Shown piece by piece: positions 39,795-48,448 of a stretch of 64,000 nt of DNA (positions are counted from its first letter, which is position 1; the number at the start of each line of letters is the position of its first letter). The position numbers were made by a program, and so were the translations under genes. A model generated the notes under the pieces. That model worked only from the letters and a program-made list of their open reading frames with translations. It was not told the origin of the DNA and ran no database searches. The stretch spans positions 1,240,001-1,304,000 of the forward strand of contig NZ_JBCJKP010000001.1 of NCBI RefSeq assembly GCF_039503195.1, written 5' to 3'. The stretch comes from Streptomyces mirabilis (GTDB lineage Bacteria > Actinomycetota > Actinomycetes > Streptomycetales > Streptomycetaceae).

Positions 39795-41354
39795 ATGCTG
39801 TCCGCGCACCAACGCTGGGCGTACGGAGTCTGCGTCGTGACACTGGCCCTGCTGGCGGCGGGTCTGCCCTCGGGGGTGGCGACGGCTGGCGAGGGCCCCG
39901 ACCTGTCCCGCTTCTACCACCAGCAGATCAAGTGGGGCACCTGCAAGGGCGACGCGATGCCCGCGGATCTGCAGTGCGGGCAGGTGACCGTCCCGCTGGA
40001 CTACGCGCGCCCGGGCGCCGGGACGCTCGACCTCGCGCTGGCCCGCTACCGCGCCACCGGTCCGTCGAGGGGATCCGTACTGCTGAACTTCGGCGGCCCC
40101 GGCGTCCCGGGAGTCCCGCAGCTCGCCACCGGCGGCAAGGACTTCATGCCGCTCACCAACGGCTACGACGTGGTGACCTTCGACCCGCGCGGTGTCGGCC
40201 GGTCCTCTCCCGTCAGCTGCGGCGGCGGCATGGGCCAGGGCTCCGACGCGACGGGCGCGGCCACCCACGACAGCAGCCCGGCGGCACTCCTCAAGCAGGT
40301 GCGGAAGGACGCCGACGCGTGCGCCAAGCACTCCAGCCCGGTACTGGCCCACATCGGCACGGTCAACGCCTCCCGGGACCTGGACGTGATGCGCCAGGCC
40401 CTCGGCGACAAGAAGCTCAACTACCTGGGGTTCTCGTACGGAACTCGCCTGGGCGCGGTGTACGCGAGCCAGTTCCCCGACCAGACGGGCCGCATGGTGC
40501 TCGACGGCGTGGACACGCTCACCGAGCCGCTGTCCGAGTCGGGCCTGGTGAGCGCCGAGGGGCAGCAGACCGCCCTGGAGGACTTCCTCACCTGGTGCAC
40601 CCAGGACACGTCGTGCCCGTTCGGGCAGGATGCGCGCGATGCCCGTCAGCGGGTCGCGCGGCTCGTCGACTCGCTGGACAAGGACCCGGTGCCGACGAAC
40701 TTCGGGCAGCAGTTCTCCGGCCAGGACCTGGTGGCGACCATGGGTCTGGAACTCTTCGACCGCAAGGGGTGGCCGAAGCTCGAGCGGTCCCTCGCCTCAC
40801 TCGTCCAGGACGGCGACCCGAGCCCACTGTTGCAGGCGGCCGGGGGCAGCGCCCTGCCCCACGCCACGTACGGCGGGCTGGTCGACCCCGCGAACGTGCC
40901 CCCGGACAACCTCGAGAGCGCGCTCCTGGCGATCAACTGCGCCGACGACCCCGATCGGCCCAGCGCCGCACAGCTCACCAAGGAGATCGACGAGCTGAAG
41001 GCCGCCTACCAGGAGGCGTCGCCGATCTTCGGCTCCCTCCGCCTCAACGAGCTGCTGATGTGCTACGGCCGCCCCAAGGGCAGCGACTACATCCGCGAGA
41101 AGGTACGCGATGTCCACACGCCGAAGATGCTTCTCGTCGGCACCCGCGGGGACCCGGCGACCCCGTACCGCTGGACCGAGGAGACCGCCGAGCGGCTCGG
41201 CTCCGCAGCCGTCGTGCTCGACAACAAGGGCGAGGGCCACACCGGCTACGCGTCGTCCAAGTGCGTGCGCCAGAAGGTCACCGACTTCCTGCTGTACGGC
41301 TCACTGCCGGACAACGGCAGTTCCTGCGGCCCGGAGGACGCGACGGCCCCCTGA
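39795..41354 (+). CDS. secreted alpha/beta hydrolase, tripeptidyl-aminopeptidase-like (S33/TAP)
   Basis: The protein has 519 residues from ATG 39795 with GGAGG at 39785-39789. A signal peptide ends near GVATAGE. Catalytic Ser is in GFSYGTRLGAVYA, Asp in VGTRGDPATPY and His in GEGHTGYASSKC; the C-terminal TAP-like region (PF08386) contains the last two. Family members in Streptomyces release tripeptides or act as proteases/esterases outside the cell. Oxyanion region NFGGPGVPG replaces the more common GGPGGSG. Conserved Cys pairs suggest disulfides. Confidence 0.88.
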   Translation: MLSAHQRWAYGVCVVTLALLAAGLPSGVATAGEGPDLSRFYHQQIKWGTCKGDAMPADLQCGQVTVPLDYARPGAGTLDLALARYRATGPSRGSVLLNFGGPGVPGVPQLATGGKDFMPLTNGYDVVTFDPRGVGRSSPVSCGGGMGQGSDATGAATHDSSPAALLKQVRKDADACAKHSSPVLAHIGTVNASRDLDVMRQALGDKKLNYLGFSYGTRLGAVYASQFPDQTGRMVLDGVDTLTEPLSESGLVSAEGQQTALEDFLTWCTQDTSCPFGQDARDARQRVARLVDSLDKDPVPTNFGQQFSGQDLVATMGLELFDRKGWPKLERSLASLVQDGDPSPLLQAAGGSALPHATYGGLVDPANVPPDNLESALLAINCADDPDRPSAAQLTKEIDELKAAYQEASPIFGSLRLNELLMCYGRPKGSDYIREKVRDVHTPKMLLVGTRGDPATPYRWTEETAERLGSAAVVLDNKGEGHTGYASSKCVRQKVTDFLLYGSLPDNGSSCGPEDATAP

Positions 41355-41467
41355 GGGGTCGGACACCACCCGTAGGGCACTTCGGCCGTCACACTGAGCA
41401 GGCGTTGCTCACCGTTCGTGACATCGCTGATGACACCGCTCGTGACCGAAACAGGGGGAACCCACCG

Positions 41468-41968
41468 ATGCGCATCCGACCCGTTCTCGCCCTCCCGGCC
41501 GTCGCCGTGGCGCTGCTCCTCGCCGTGCCGCAGAGCGGCTCGGCCGCCGCGCGGCCCGCCCGCTGCGCCGAGAAGGCCGTCACCGTCCACGCCCACCGCT
41601 CCGGCGACCCCACGCTGCTGCACCTCGGCGTTACCAACCGCTCCACCCGGGCGTGCACCGTCGACCGCATCCCGACCGTCGTCTTCGGGGACCTCGACGG
41701 CGCCGCCCTGCCGGTTCCCGCGGGGCGGAGCGGGCCGTACCTGCTCGATGCGGGCCGGACGGCGTACGCGGCCCTGCGGACCATCGCCGACCCGGCGGAC
41801 CCGGAGGCCCGCCGGGTGGAGGCGATCAGCGTCTCGGCGGACCCCGCGCGCTTCGGCCGTACGTTCACCGCGCGCGAGCTGGGCGTCGGTCGCGTCGTCC
41901 TGGTGTGGGAGCCGGTGACCTCGTGGTGGAAGTCCTCGCAGGCGGCCGCCGACCGGGCGCTCAGGTGA
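41468..41968 (+). CDS. secreted DUF4232-like protein
   Basis: This 166-residue protein has a signal peptide (VLALPAVAVALLLAVPQSGSAAA) and a beta-rich domain with LLHLGVTNRSTRACTVDRIPTVVFGDLDG, typical of DUF4232. Function unknown. The stop overlaps the convergent asparagine synthetase stop by 8 bp, so the 3' ends interlock and no room for separate terminators exists. Confidence 0.8.
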   Translation: MRIRPVLALPAVAVALLLAVPQSGSAAARPARCAEKAVTVHAHRSGDPTLLHLGVTNRSTRACTVDRIPTVVFGDLDGAALPVPAGRSGPYLLDAGRTAYAALRTIADPADPEARRVEAISVSADPARFGRTFTARELGVGRVVLVWEPVTSWWKSSQAAADRALR

Positions 41969-43802
41969 GCAGTACGTCCGGGGCGTACATGTCCAGCCAC
42001 AGCGCCAGGTCCAGGGTGCGCTCCAGGCCCCGCCGCGACGCCTGCGTGATCTGCGGGCTGTCGCGGTGGGCGGCCCGGTGGACCCGCTGCCGGTCGACGA
42101 GGTCGAAGACCGGGTGCGCGGGCCGGGCCAGGAGGTCCTTGGCATGGTCCTGGAGGGCGATCGCGTACTTGGGGTCCTGGGTGGACGGATAGGGGCTCTT
42201 GACCCTGTCGTACACGGACTTGGGGATCAGGTCGGCGGTCGCCTCCCGCAGCAGGCTCTTCTCCCGTCCGTCGAAGGACTTCAGGGACCAGGGCGTGTTG
42301 TAGACGTACTCGACGAGCCGGTGGTCGCAGTACGGCACCCGCACCTCCAGGCCGACGGCCATGCTCGCGCGGTCCTTGCGGTCGAGCAGGACGCGGACGA
42401 AGCGGGTCAGGTGGAGGTGGCAGATCCGCCGCATCCGGTACTCGAAGTCGCTCTCGCCGTCGAGCCGCCGGATGCCCGCGACGGCCGTACGGTAGCCGTC
42501 GGCGACGTACGACTCCAGGTCCAGCACCTTGGTGAGGTCCGGGCGCAGTACGTCGGCGTCGTCGCCGAAGTCCCGGCTGAACCGGACGAGCCAGGGGAAG
42601 GTCTCGGCGCTGCGGGCCCCTTCGTCGAAGAACTGCAGGTAGCCGCCGAAGACCTCGTCCGCCGACTCCCCGGAGAGCGCGACCGTGGAGTGCTCGCGGA
42701 TGGCCTGGAAGAGCAGGTACAGGGAGGCGTCCATGTCGCCGAAGCCCATGGGGAGGTCGCGCGCCCTGATCACCTTCGCCCGGACGTCGAGGTCGGCCAG
42801 GGCGTGCGCGTCGAGGACGATGTCCTGGTGGTCGGTGGCCGAGGCGCGGGCCACGTCGTGCACGAAGGGGGTGTCGGGGGTGCCCCGCAGCTCGTCGGCG
42901 ACGAAGTGGTCGCTCTGGCCGACGAAGTCGACGGCGAAGCTGCGGACCTTCTCGCCGTGCTCGCCGAGCTGCCGGGCGGCCAGCGCGGTCATGGCGGAGG
43001 AGTCGAGCCCGCCGGAGAGCAGGGTGCAGCGCGGCACGTCGGCGACGAGCTGGCGGCGCACGATGTCCTCGAGGAACGAGCGGACGGTGGCGATGGAGGT
43101 GTCACGGTCGTCGGTGTGCGGCCGGGTCTCCAGCTGCCAGTAGACGCGGCGGCGCGGACCGGAGCGGTCGACGGTGACGACGGTGCCGGGTTCCACCTCG
43201 CGCATGCCGTCCCAGATCGCGTGTCCGGGCGTCTTGACGAAGGTGAACAGCTCGCGCAGTCCGTCGAGGCGGACCCGGGCCGGGGCCAGCGGGTTGGCGA
43301 GGATCGCCTTGGGTTCGGAGCCGAAGAGGACGCCGTCGGGAGTCGGACAGTAGTAGAAGGGCTTGATGCCCATGCGGTCGCGGATCATCACGAGCTTGTC
43401 GTGCCGGCCGTCCCAGACCGCGAAGGCGTACATCCCGTTGAGCCGCTCGGGGAGCGCCTCGCCCCATTCGAGGTAGCCGCGCAGGACCACCTCGGTGTCG
43501 GAGTCGGTCGAGAAACGGTGCCCGCGGTCGGTCAGCTCGCGGCGCAACTCGGTGAAGTTGTAGGTCTCCCCCGAATAGACGAGTGCGACCGTGCCGTCCG
43601 GGGTCTCGGCGGTCATGGGCTGGCGTCCGCCGGGCAGGTCGATGATCGCGAGCCGGCGGTGCCCGAGGGCCGCGGGCCCCTCGGTCCAGGTGCCGCGGTC
43701 GTCGGGGCCCCGGCAGGACATCGTCTCCGTCATTGCATCCAATGTCTCCGCCTCGGCGCGCAGGTCGCGGTCGAAGGAGACCCAGCCGGTGATGCCGCAC
43801 AT
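41961..43802 (-). CDS. asnB: glutamine-hydrolysing asparagine synthetase
   Basis: This 613-residue AsnB has the N-terminal nucleophile Cys2 (MCGITGWVSF), glutaminase residues RGPDDRG and LVYSGETYNF, and the ATP pyrophosphatase loop LLSGGLDSSAMTALAAR. It makes Asn from Asp, ATP and Gln in the cytoplasm. Conserved SGESADEVFGGY and LDRKDRASMAVGLEVRVPYCD confirm synthetase rather than beta-lactam synthetase type. Length is normal. The upstream 313-bp region separates it from the divergent glutamate-synthase-like gene; joint nitrogen control is an inference. Confidence 0.93.
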   Translation of the reverse strand: MCGITGWVSFDRDLRAEAETLDAMTETMSCRGPDDRGTWTEGPAALGHRRLAIIDLPGGRQPMTAETPDGTVALVYSGETYNFTELRRELTDRGHRFSTDSDTEVVLRGYLEWGEALPERLNGMYAFAVWDGRHDKLVMIRDRMGIKPFYYCPTPDGVLFGSEPKAILANPLAPARVRLDGLRELFTFVKTPGHAIWDGMREVEPGTVVTVDRSGPRRRVYWQLETRPHTDDRDTSIATVRSFLEDIVRRQLVADVPRCTLLSGGLDSSAMTALAARQLGEHGEKVRSFAVDFVGQSDHFVADELRGTPDTPFVHDVARASATDHQDIVLDAHALADLDVRAKVIRARDLPMGFGDMDASLYLLFQAIREHSTVALSGESADEVFGGYLQFFDEGARSAETFPWLVRFSRDFGDDADVLRPDLTKVLDLESYVADGYRTAVAGIRRLDGESDFEYRMRRICHLHLTRFVRVLLDRKDRASMAVGLEVRVPYCDHRLVEYVYNTPWSLKSFDGREKSLLREATADLIPKSVYDRVKSPYPSTQDPKYAIALQDHAKDLLARPAHPVFDLVDRQRVHRAAHRDSPQITQASRRGLERTLDLALWLDMYAPDVLLT

Positions 43803-44116
43803 GCGTTACCTCCCGCGTCCGGTTCTGCCGGGAACACCGCGCCAGCCTGCGGTTTCATGGGCGGTCCAGCGCTTCCGCAAAACCAGTTGTATTGAGCAGC
43901 TATATGACGAGGTTGTGTCATGTGCGCAAGTGACGTCAACACGTACGTAACCTGACCGGACCAGTCACCCCGACGGTTTCGGCCGCGCTTTGCGTCCCGC
44001 GGACGGACGGATCGGCCCGCTGCCGGGCGTCGGCGAACGGGAATCGGCCACGGGCAAAGTCTTCCTCAACATCCGCCGGGGTGCCCGTGGGGGAGATCCT
44101 CGGGCACCCGGGCGGC
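43803..44116. other. divergent intergenic region asnB / glutamate-synthase-like gene
   Basis: No gene is visible. The middle is relatively AT-rich, with the palindrome TGACGTCA (43931-43938) and GTAAC nearby that might belong to promoters. The plus-strand end holds a perfect stem-loop at 44079-44109. No clear GlnR or PhoP box was identified. Confidence 0.4.
44079..44109 (+). promoter_or_regulatory. stem-loop just before glutamate-synthase-like start
   Basis: GGGTGCCCG (44079-44087) pairs perfectly with CGGGCACCC (44101-44109). The 13-nt loop (TGGGGGAGATCCT) contains the only good Shine-Dalgarno-like GGGGGAG, and the ATG at 44117 follows 7 bp after the stem. It could be a translational control element in the leader. 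Confidence 0.5.
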
Positions 44117-45685
44117 ATGCCCGCTTTCGCCTCTTTCCGCCCCATGGGTTTGACTCGTGGTGTGCGCCGGATGCTCTTGCCGCTGTTCGTCGCCCTGGGT
44201 GCGGCCGGGGCGCTGGTCCTGGCATGGGCCGTCTCACCCTGGTGGTGGGGGGCGGCCACCGTACTGCTCGCCCTGACCGCGCTCGCCGTCCGGGACCTGG
44301 CCCAGCGCCGCCACGCGGTCCTGCGGAACCGTCCCCTGCTCGGCCACCTCCGCTTCCTCCTGCGGCCCGACGACCGTGATGTGCGCGGCCTCGTGTACGA
44401 GCGCGCCGGGGGCGTCGAGGTCGAGGAGCCCTTCGGCACCGGGCTTGACCTGTACGGGGACGGGTACGAGTACCTGGAACCGTCGATGCGCCCGGTCGAG
44501 ATGCCGGACGAGCCGCCCGTGGTGCGTGTCGGTGGCCCGGACTGCACCCAGCCGTACGACATGGCCCTGCTGAACGTCTCCGCGATGAGCTTCGGGGCGC
44601 TGTCCTCGCACGCGATCCTGGCGCTCAGCCGGGGCGCTGCGCTCGGCGGTTTCGCGCAGGACACCGGCGAGGGCGGTCTTTCGGACCACCACCTGCGGGG
44701 CGGCGGCGACCTGATCTGGGAGATCGGCAGCGGGTACTTCGGCTGCCGCACCCCGGAAGGGGGCTTCGAGGCACGGGAGTTCGCGGACAAGGCCGCCCTG
44801 CCGGAGGTCAAGTGCGTGTCGCTGAAGCTCTCCCAGGGGGCGCAGCCGGGCATCGGCGGGGTGCTGCCCGGCGCCAAGGTGAGCACCGAGATCGCCCGGG
44901 CCCGCGGGGTCCCGGAGGGCGAGGCGGTGGTGTCACCGCCGTACCACCGGGTGTTCTCGACCCCGCGCGAGCTGGTGTGCTTCCTCGCCCGGATGCGGGA
45001 GCTGGCGGGCGGCAAGCCGACCGGCTTCAAGCTCTGCGTCGGCTCGCGCCGCCAGTTCCTCGCCGTTTGCAAGGCGATGCTCGCCGAGGGGGTCTCGCCC
45101 GACTTCATCGTGGTCGACGGCGCCGAGGGCGGTACGGGGGCCGCGCCGCCGGAGTTCGCCGCCTCCCTCGGTACGCCCCTGACCGAAGGGCTGATCACGG
45201 TGCACAACGCGCTGGTCGGCACCGGGCTGCGCGACCGTGTGCGGATCGGCGCGAGCGGCGGGGTCGCCACCGGTTCGGACATCGTCAAACGGCTGGCGCA
45301 GGGCGCCGACTACACGAACGCGGCCCGCGCGATGATGTTCGCACTCGGCTGTCTCCAGTCCCGGCGCTGCCACACCAACACCTGCCCGGTCGGGGTCGCG
45401 ACCCAGGACCCGCGCCGGGTGCGCGCCCTGGACGTGGCCGACAAGTCGGCGCGCGTGCACCGCTACCAGCGGGCCACGGTCCGCAGCGCGAGCCGGATCA
45501 TGGCCGCCATGGGGGTACGCGATCCGGCCGAGCTCGGACCGCATCAGCTGCTGCGGCGTACGGACCCGGCGACCGTACGGTCGTACGCGCAGCTCTACGA
45601 GTGGCTGGAGCCCGGCGTGCTGCTCGCGGAGCCGCCCGCGTCCTGGGAGGCGGACTGGAAGGCGGCGGATCCGGACGCGTTCTGA
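44117..45685 (+). CDS. FMN-binding glutamate synthase-family protein, membrane-anchored
   Basis: This protein of about 522 residues (start uncertain among GTG 44081, ATG 44117 and ATG 44144) has two N-terminal transmembrane helices (MLLPLFVALGAAGALVLAWAV; WWWGAATVLLALTALAV) then a glutamate synthase central/FMN barrel. FMN-binding Gly motif is VDGAEGGTGAAPPEF, and cysteines for a 3Fe-4S cluster are in CLQSRRCHTNTCPVG. It lacks the GATase domain, so it is a stand-alone GltB-like protein of unknown substrate, not a complete glutamate synthase. A TtuD/DUF-like role cannot be assigned. It is convergent with an arginine deiminase remnant. Confidence 0.85.
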   Translation: MPAFASFRPMGLTRGVRRMLLPLFVALGAAGALVLAWAVSPWWWGAATVLLALTALAVRDLAQRRHAVLRNRPLLGHLRFLLRPDDRDVRGLVYERAGGVEVEEPFGTGLDLYGDGYEYLEPSMRPVEMPDEPPVVRVGGPDCTQPYDMALLNVSAMSFGALSSHAILALSRGAALGGFAQDTGEGGLSDHHLRGGGDLIWEIGSGYFGCRTPEGGFEAREFADKAALPEVKCVSLKLSQGAQPGIGGVLPGAKVSTEIARARGVPEGEAVVSPPYHRVFSTPRELVCFLARMRELAGGKPTGFKLCVGSRRQFLAVCKAMLAEGVSPDFIVVDGAEGGTGAAPPEFAASLGTPLTEGLITVHNALVGTGLRDRVRIGASGGVATGSDIVKRLAQGADYTNAARAMMFALGCLQSRRCHTNTCPVGVATQDPRRVRALDVADKSARVHRYQRATVRSASRIMAAMGVRDPAELGPHQLLRRTDPATVRSYAQLYEWLEPGVLLAEPPASWEADWKAADPDAF

Positions 45686-45689
45686 GGGT

Positions 45690-46213
45690 TCAGAACTCCA
45701 CCGGGTCCCTGATGATGGGGCAGGTCATGCAGTGGCCGCCGCCCCGGCCACGCCCCAGCTCGGCGCCGACGACGGTGATGACCTCGATCCCGGCCTTGCG
45801 CAGCAGGGTATTGGTCCGGGTGTTGCGGTCGTAGACCACGCCCGGTTCCAGCGCGGCCGCGTTGTTGCCGCTGTCCCACTGCTGCCGCTCGGAGCCGTAC
45901 AGGTCCCCGCCCGTCTCCACGATCCGCAGTGCGGACAGTCCGAGGGCCTTGGCGACGACCTCGGTGAAGGGCGTGTGCCCTCGTCGGTGAGTTCGATGCC
46001 GGGGGCCTTGTCGCTCGGGCGCAGGGAGAAGGTGCGGACGGCGTCCATGACGGTCGGGTAGAGCGTCACCAGGTCACGGTCGGCGAAGGTGAAGACCGTG
46101 TCGGGGTGCATCGCGGAGCGCAGCTTCGGCAGGCCCGCGCCGATCACGTGCTCGGCGGCGCCGTTCTCGAACAGGGCCGGAACGTCATCTGGCGACCTGA
46201 GCGACACTAACAA
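45690..46213 (-). pseudogene. arcA: arginine deiminase, 5'-truncated and frameshifted
   Basis: The minus strand holds the C-terminal third of arginine deiminase: [19 protein letters not shown], then in a second frame [44 protein letters not shown] and [17 protein letters not shown] with the catalytic Cys in the usual place. A base is missing near 45978-45983, between ELTDEG and HTPFTEVV. The N-terminal 60% (with the first catalytic residues) is absent; upstream of about 46210 is the promoter of the next gene. The enzyme would hydrolyse Arg to citrulline and ammonia. It is a true remnant. Confidence 0.82.
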
Positions 46214-46261
46214 TCAATTGCCCCAAATGCCCGATAACTGAATCGGCTCTATCGTGCTGTT

Positions 46262-47359
46262 ATGGAGCACGCACTCAGCCCAGCGACCCTCACCATGCTG
46301 CGCAGGCCGCGGCCTTATCCCGCGGTGTCGGTGCTGACGCCCACGCACCGCCGCGAACCCGACAACGCCCAGGATCCGGTCCGGCTGCGCAATGTCGTGG
46401 CCGAGGCCAAGAAACAGATCGAGTCCGATCCGGCGGTCACCCGCGAACGCCGCACCGACCTCGTCCAGCAGCTCGACCAGGCCCTCGCCGAGGTCGACCT
46501 GGCGCACGCGGAGGAGGGCCTCGCGATCTTCGCGGCGCCCGGCGAGCACCAGGTGTGGTCGCTGGCCCGCACGGTGCCCGAGCGCGTGGTGCTCTCGGAC
46601 ACCTTCCTGACCCGCAACCTCGTCGCCGCGCAGGTCTCGGAGCGGCCGTTCTGGGTGCTCGCGGTGTCGGCGGACCGGGTGACGCTGTGGAACGGCGGCG
46701 CCGACCGGGTCACCGAGCAGCGCATCGGCGGTTTCCCGCGGACCCGCAGCCTCGAGGACCCGAACGCCGAGCGCAAGGAGCGCATCGGAGACCTGCCCAG
46801 CACCTTCCGCGACGAGCGGACCAAGCACTTCGTGCGGGACGCCGACACCGCGATGAGCGCCGTCCTGCGCGAGGATCCGCGTCCGCTGTACGTCACCGGC
46901 GAGACCGCCGCGCTCTCCCTCCTCGACGAGGTCGGCACGGTCACCAAGGACGCCACGCACATCCCGCACGGCGGACTCGCGCACGGCACCCCCGACGCCG
47001 TGTGGCAGGCGGTCCGTCCGCTGATCAGTGCCGAGGAGCGCAGGGACACCGACGCGGTGGCCCGGGAGCTCGAATCCGCCCGTGGCCGCAAGGAGTTCGC
47101 GGCCGGGGTCGACGAGGTGTGGCAGAACGCCTCCCAGGGCCGGGTCCGCCTGCTGGCCGTCGAGGAGAACTACCGCGTGACGGTACGCGACGACGGCGGC
47201 GACCATCTGGTCCCGGCCGAGAGCGGTGATCTGGACGCCCGCGAGGACATCGTCGACGAGATCGTCGAACAGTGCCTGGAGACCGGAGCGGACGTCCGTT
47301 TCGTCCCCGACGGCAGTCTCGGTGACGCGAAAGGCATCGCCGGGGTGCTGCGCTACTGA
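46262..47359 (+). CDS. baeRF3-type protein (bacterial archaeo-eukaryotic release factor family 3)
   Basis: This 365-residue protein begins PAVSVLTPTHRREPDNAQDPVRLRNVVAEAKKQI and continues with FWVLAVSADRVTLWNGGADRVTEQ and LYVTGETAALSLLDEV, the baeRF family 3 pattern (sometimes labelled chemotaxis protein). These proteins share the eRF1 domain 2-3 fold and may rescue or inspect ribosomes; this is unproven. No Shine-Dalgarno precedes the ATG, and TATCGT (46250-46255) ends 6 nt before it, which suits a -10 element and a leaderless transcript. Confidence 0.8.
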   Translation: MEHALSPATLTMLRRPRPYPAVSVLTPTHRREPDNAQDPVRLRNVVAEAKKQIESDPAVTRERRTDLVQQLDQALAEVDLAHAEEGLAIFAAPGEHQVWSLARTVPERVVLSDTFLTRNLVAAQVSERPFWVLAVSADRVTLWNGGADRVTEQRIGGFPRTRSLEDPNAERKERIGDLPSTFRDERTKHFVRDADTAMSAVLREDPRPLYVTGETAALSLLDEVGTVTKDATHIPHGGLAHGTPDAVWQAVRPLISAEERRDTDAVARELESARGRKEFAAGVDEVWQNASQGRVRLLAVEENYRVTVRDDGGDHLVPAESGDLDAREDIVDEIVEQCLETGADVRFVPDGSLGDAKGIAGVLRY

Positions 47360-47363
47360 TCAT

Positions 47364-47399
47364 TCCGGCAGACAATCGCCTCCAGAGCTGTCTGCCGGA
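47364..47399 (+). terminator. stem-loop between baeRF3 and dehydrogenase genes
   Basis: TCCGGCAGACA (47364-47374) pairs perfectly with TGTCTGCCGGA (47389-47399), 14-nt loop. It starts 5 bp after the baeRF3 stop and the second arm runs into the Shine-Dalgarno (GGAGAGG) of the next gene, so it could also act as an attenuator. Confidence 0.7.
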
Positions 47400-47410
47400 G
47401 AGGTGAGCGC

Positions 47411-48424
47411 GTGAGTGAGCTGTTGGGTGTCGCGGTCCTGGGTGCGGGCCACATGGGGGCCGACCACGTACGACGGATCGACCGGGTGGTGAACGGCGCC
47501 CGGGTGGCGGCGGTGGCCGATCCCGACACCGGGCGCGCCAAGGACGCCGTCACCGGCATCGACGGTGTCTCGGTGCACACCGAGGTGGCGGCGGCCCTCG
47601 ACGCACCCGGTGTACAGGCGGTGTTGATCGCCTCCCCCGGGCCCGCGCACGAGGAGGCGGTGCTCGCGGCCTTCGACCGCGGTCTGCCGGTGCTGTGCGA
47701 GAAGCCGATGGTGCCGGAGTCGGCCGGGGCACTGCGGGTGGCGGAGGCGGAGGCGCGGCTCGGCCGGAGGCTGGTGCAGGTCGGATTCATGCGCCGGTAC
47801 GACGCCGAGTACCAGCGCCTGAAGTCCCTGCTGGACAGTCGGCGGCTGGGCCGTCCGCTGATGCTGCACTGCACGCACCGCAATGTGTCCTCCCCGCCGG
47901 GCTTCACCTCGGCGATGCTGGTCAACAGCTCCGTCTCGCACGAGATCGACGTGGCACGCTGGCTGCTCGACCAGGAACTCACCGCCGTGACCGTGCTGCG
48001 CCCACGGGCGTCCACGGGTGCCCCCGAAGGTCTTCTCGACCCCCAGTTCGTGGTGTTCGAGACGGCCGAAGGCGCTCTCGTCGACGTCGAGGTCTTCGTC
48101 AACTCCGGCTTCGGCTACCAGGTGCGCTGCGAGGCGGTCTGCGAGTCCGGGAGCGCGCGGATCGGGGACGAGCACACCATGGTGGTGACGACGGCGGGCG
48201 ATGCCCGCGAGGAGGTGGCACAGGACTACCTCGTACGGTTCGCCGACGCCTACGACCGCGAGGTGCAGGCCTGGGTGGACGCCACCCGGCAGGGGAAGGT
48301 GACCGGGCCGGGCGCCTGGGACGGGTACGCGGCTTCGGCCGTCGCCGAGGCCGGGGTCCGGGCGCTGGAGAGCGGCGGCCGGGTGACCGTCGAACTCGCC
48401 CCGCGCCCGGACCTCTACGCGTGA
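47411..48424 (+). CDS. Gfo/Idh/MocA-family dehydrogenase, inositol dehydrogenase-like
   Basis: This 337-residue protein starts at GTG 47411 with GGAGAGG upstream. The Rossmann NAD-binding motif is [15 protein letters not shown] and the catalytic EKP is in [38 protein letters not shown], and [10 protein letters not shown] carries the Asp/His of inositol 2-dehydrogenases. The family oxidises inositols or related sugars; the precise substrate is not fixed by sequence. The stop overlaps a duplicated 18-bp unit. Confidence 0.87.
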   Translation: MSELLGVAVLGAGHMGADHVRRIDRVVNGARVAAVADPDTGRAKDAVTGIDGVSVHTEVAAALDAPGVQAVLIASPGPAHEEAVLAAFDRGLPVLCEKPMVPESAGALRVAEAEARLGRRLVQVGFMRRYDAEYQRLKSLLDSRRLGRPLMLHCTHRNVSSPPGFTSAMLVNSSVSHEIDVARWLLDQELTAVTVLRPRASTGAPEGLLDPQFVVFETAEGALVDVEVFVNSGFGYQVRCEAVCESGSARIGDEHTMVVTTAGDAREEVAQDYLVRFADAYDREVQAWVDATRQGKVTGPGAWDGYAASAVAEAGVRALESGGRVTVELAPRPDLYA

Positions 48425-48448
48425 TCAGCCCTCTACGCGTGATCAGCC
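48413..48448 (+). repeat. 18-bp perfect tandem duplication at dehydrogenase stop
   Basis: CTCTACGCGTGATCAGCC occupies 48413-48430 and 48431-48448 without mismatch. It contains the TGA stop of the dehydrogenase and the end of the convergent phospholipase gene, so the second copy codes the last residues of the phospholipase on the other strand. It looks like a recent slippage duplication. Confidence 0.9.

Noticed and set aside
44117..45685. Complete glutamate synthase large subunit
   Set aside because: The glutamine amidotransferase and C-terminal beta-helix domains are missing; only the FMN/Fe-S part is present behind two membrane helices.
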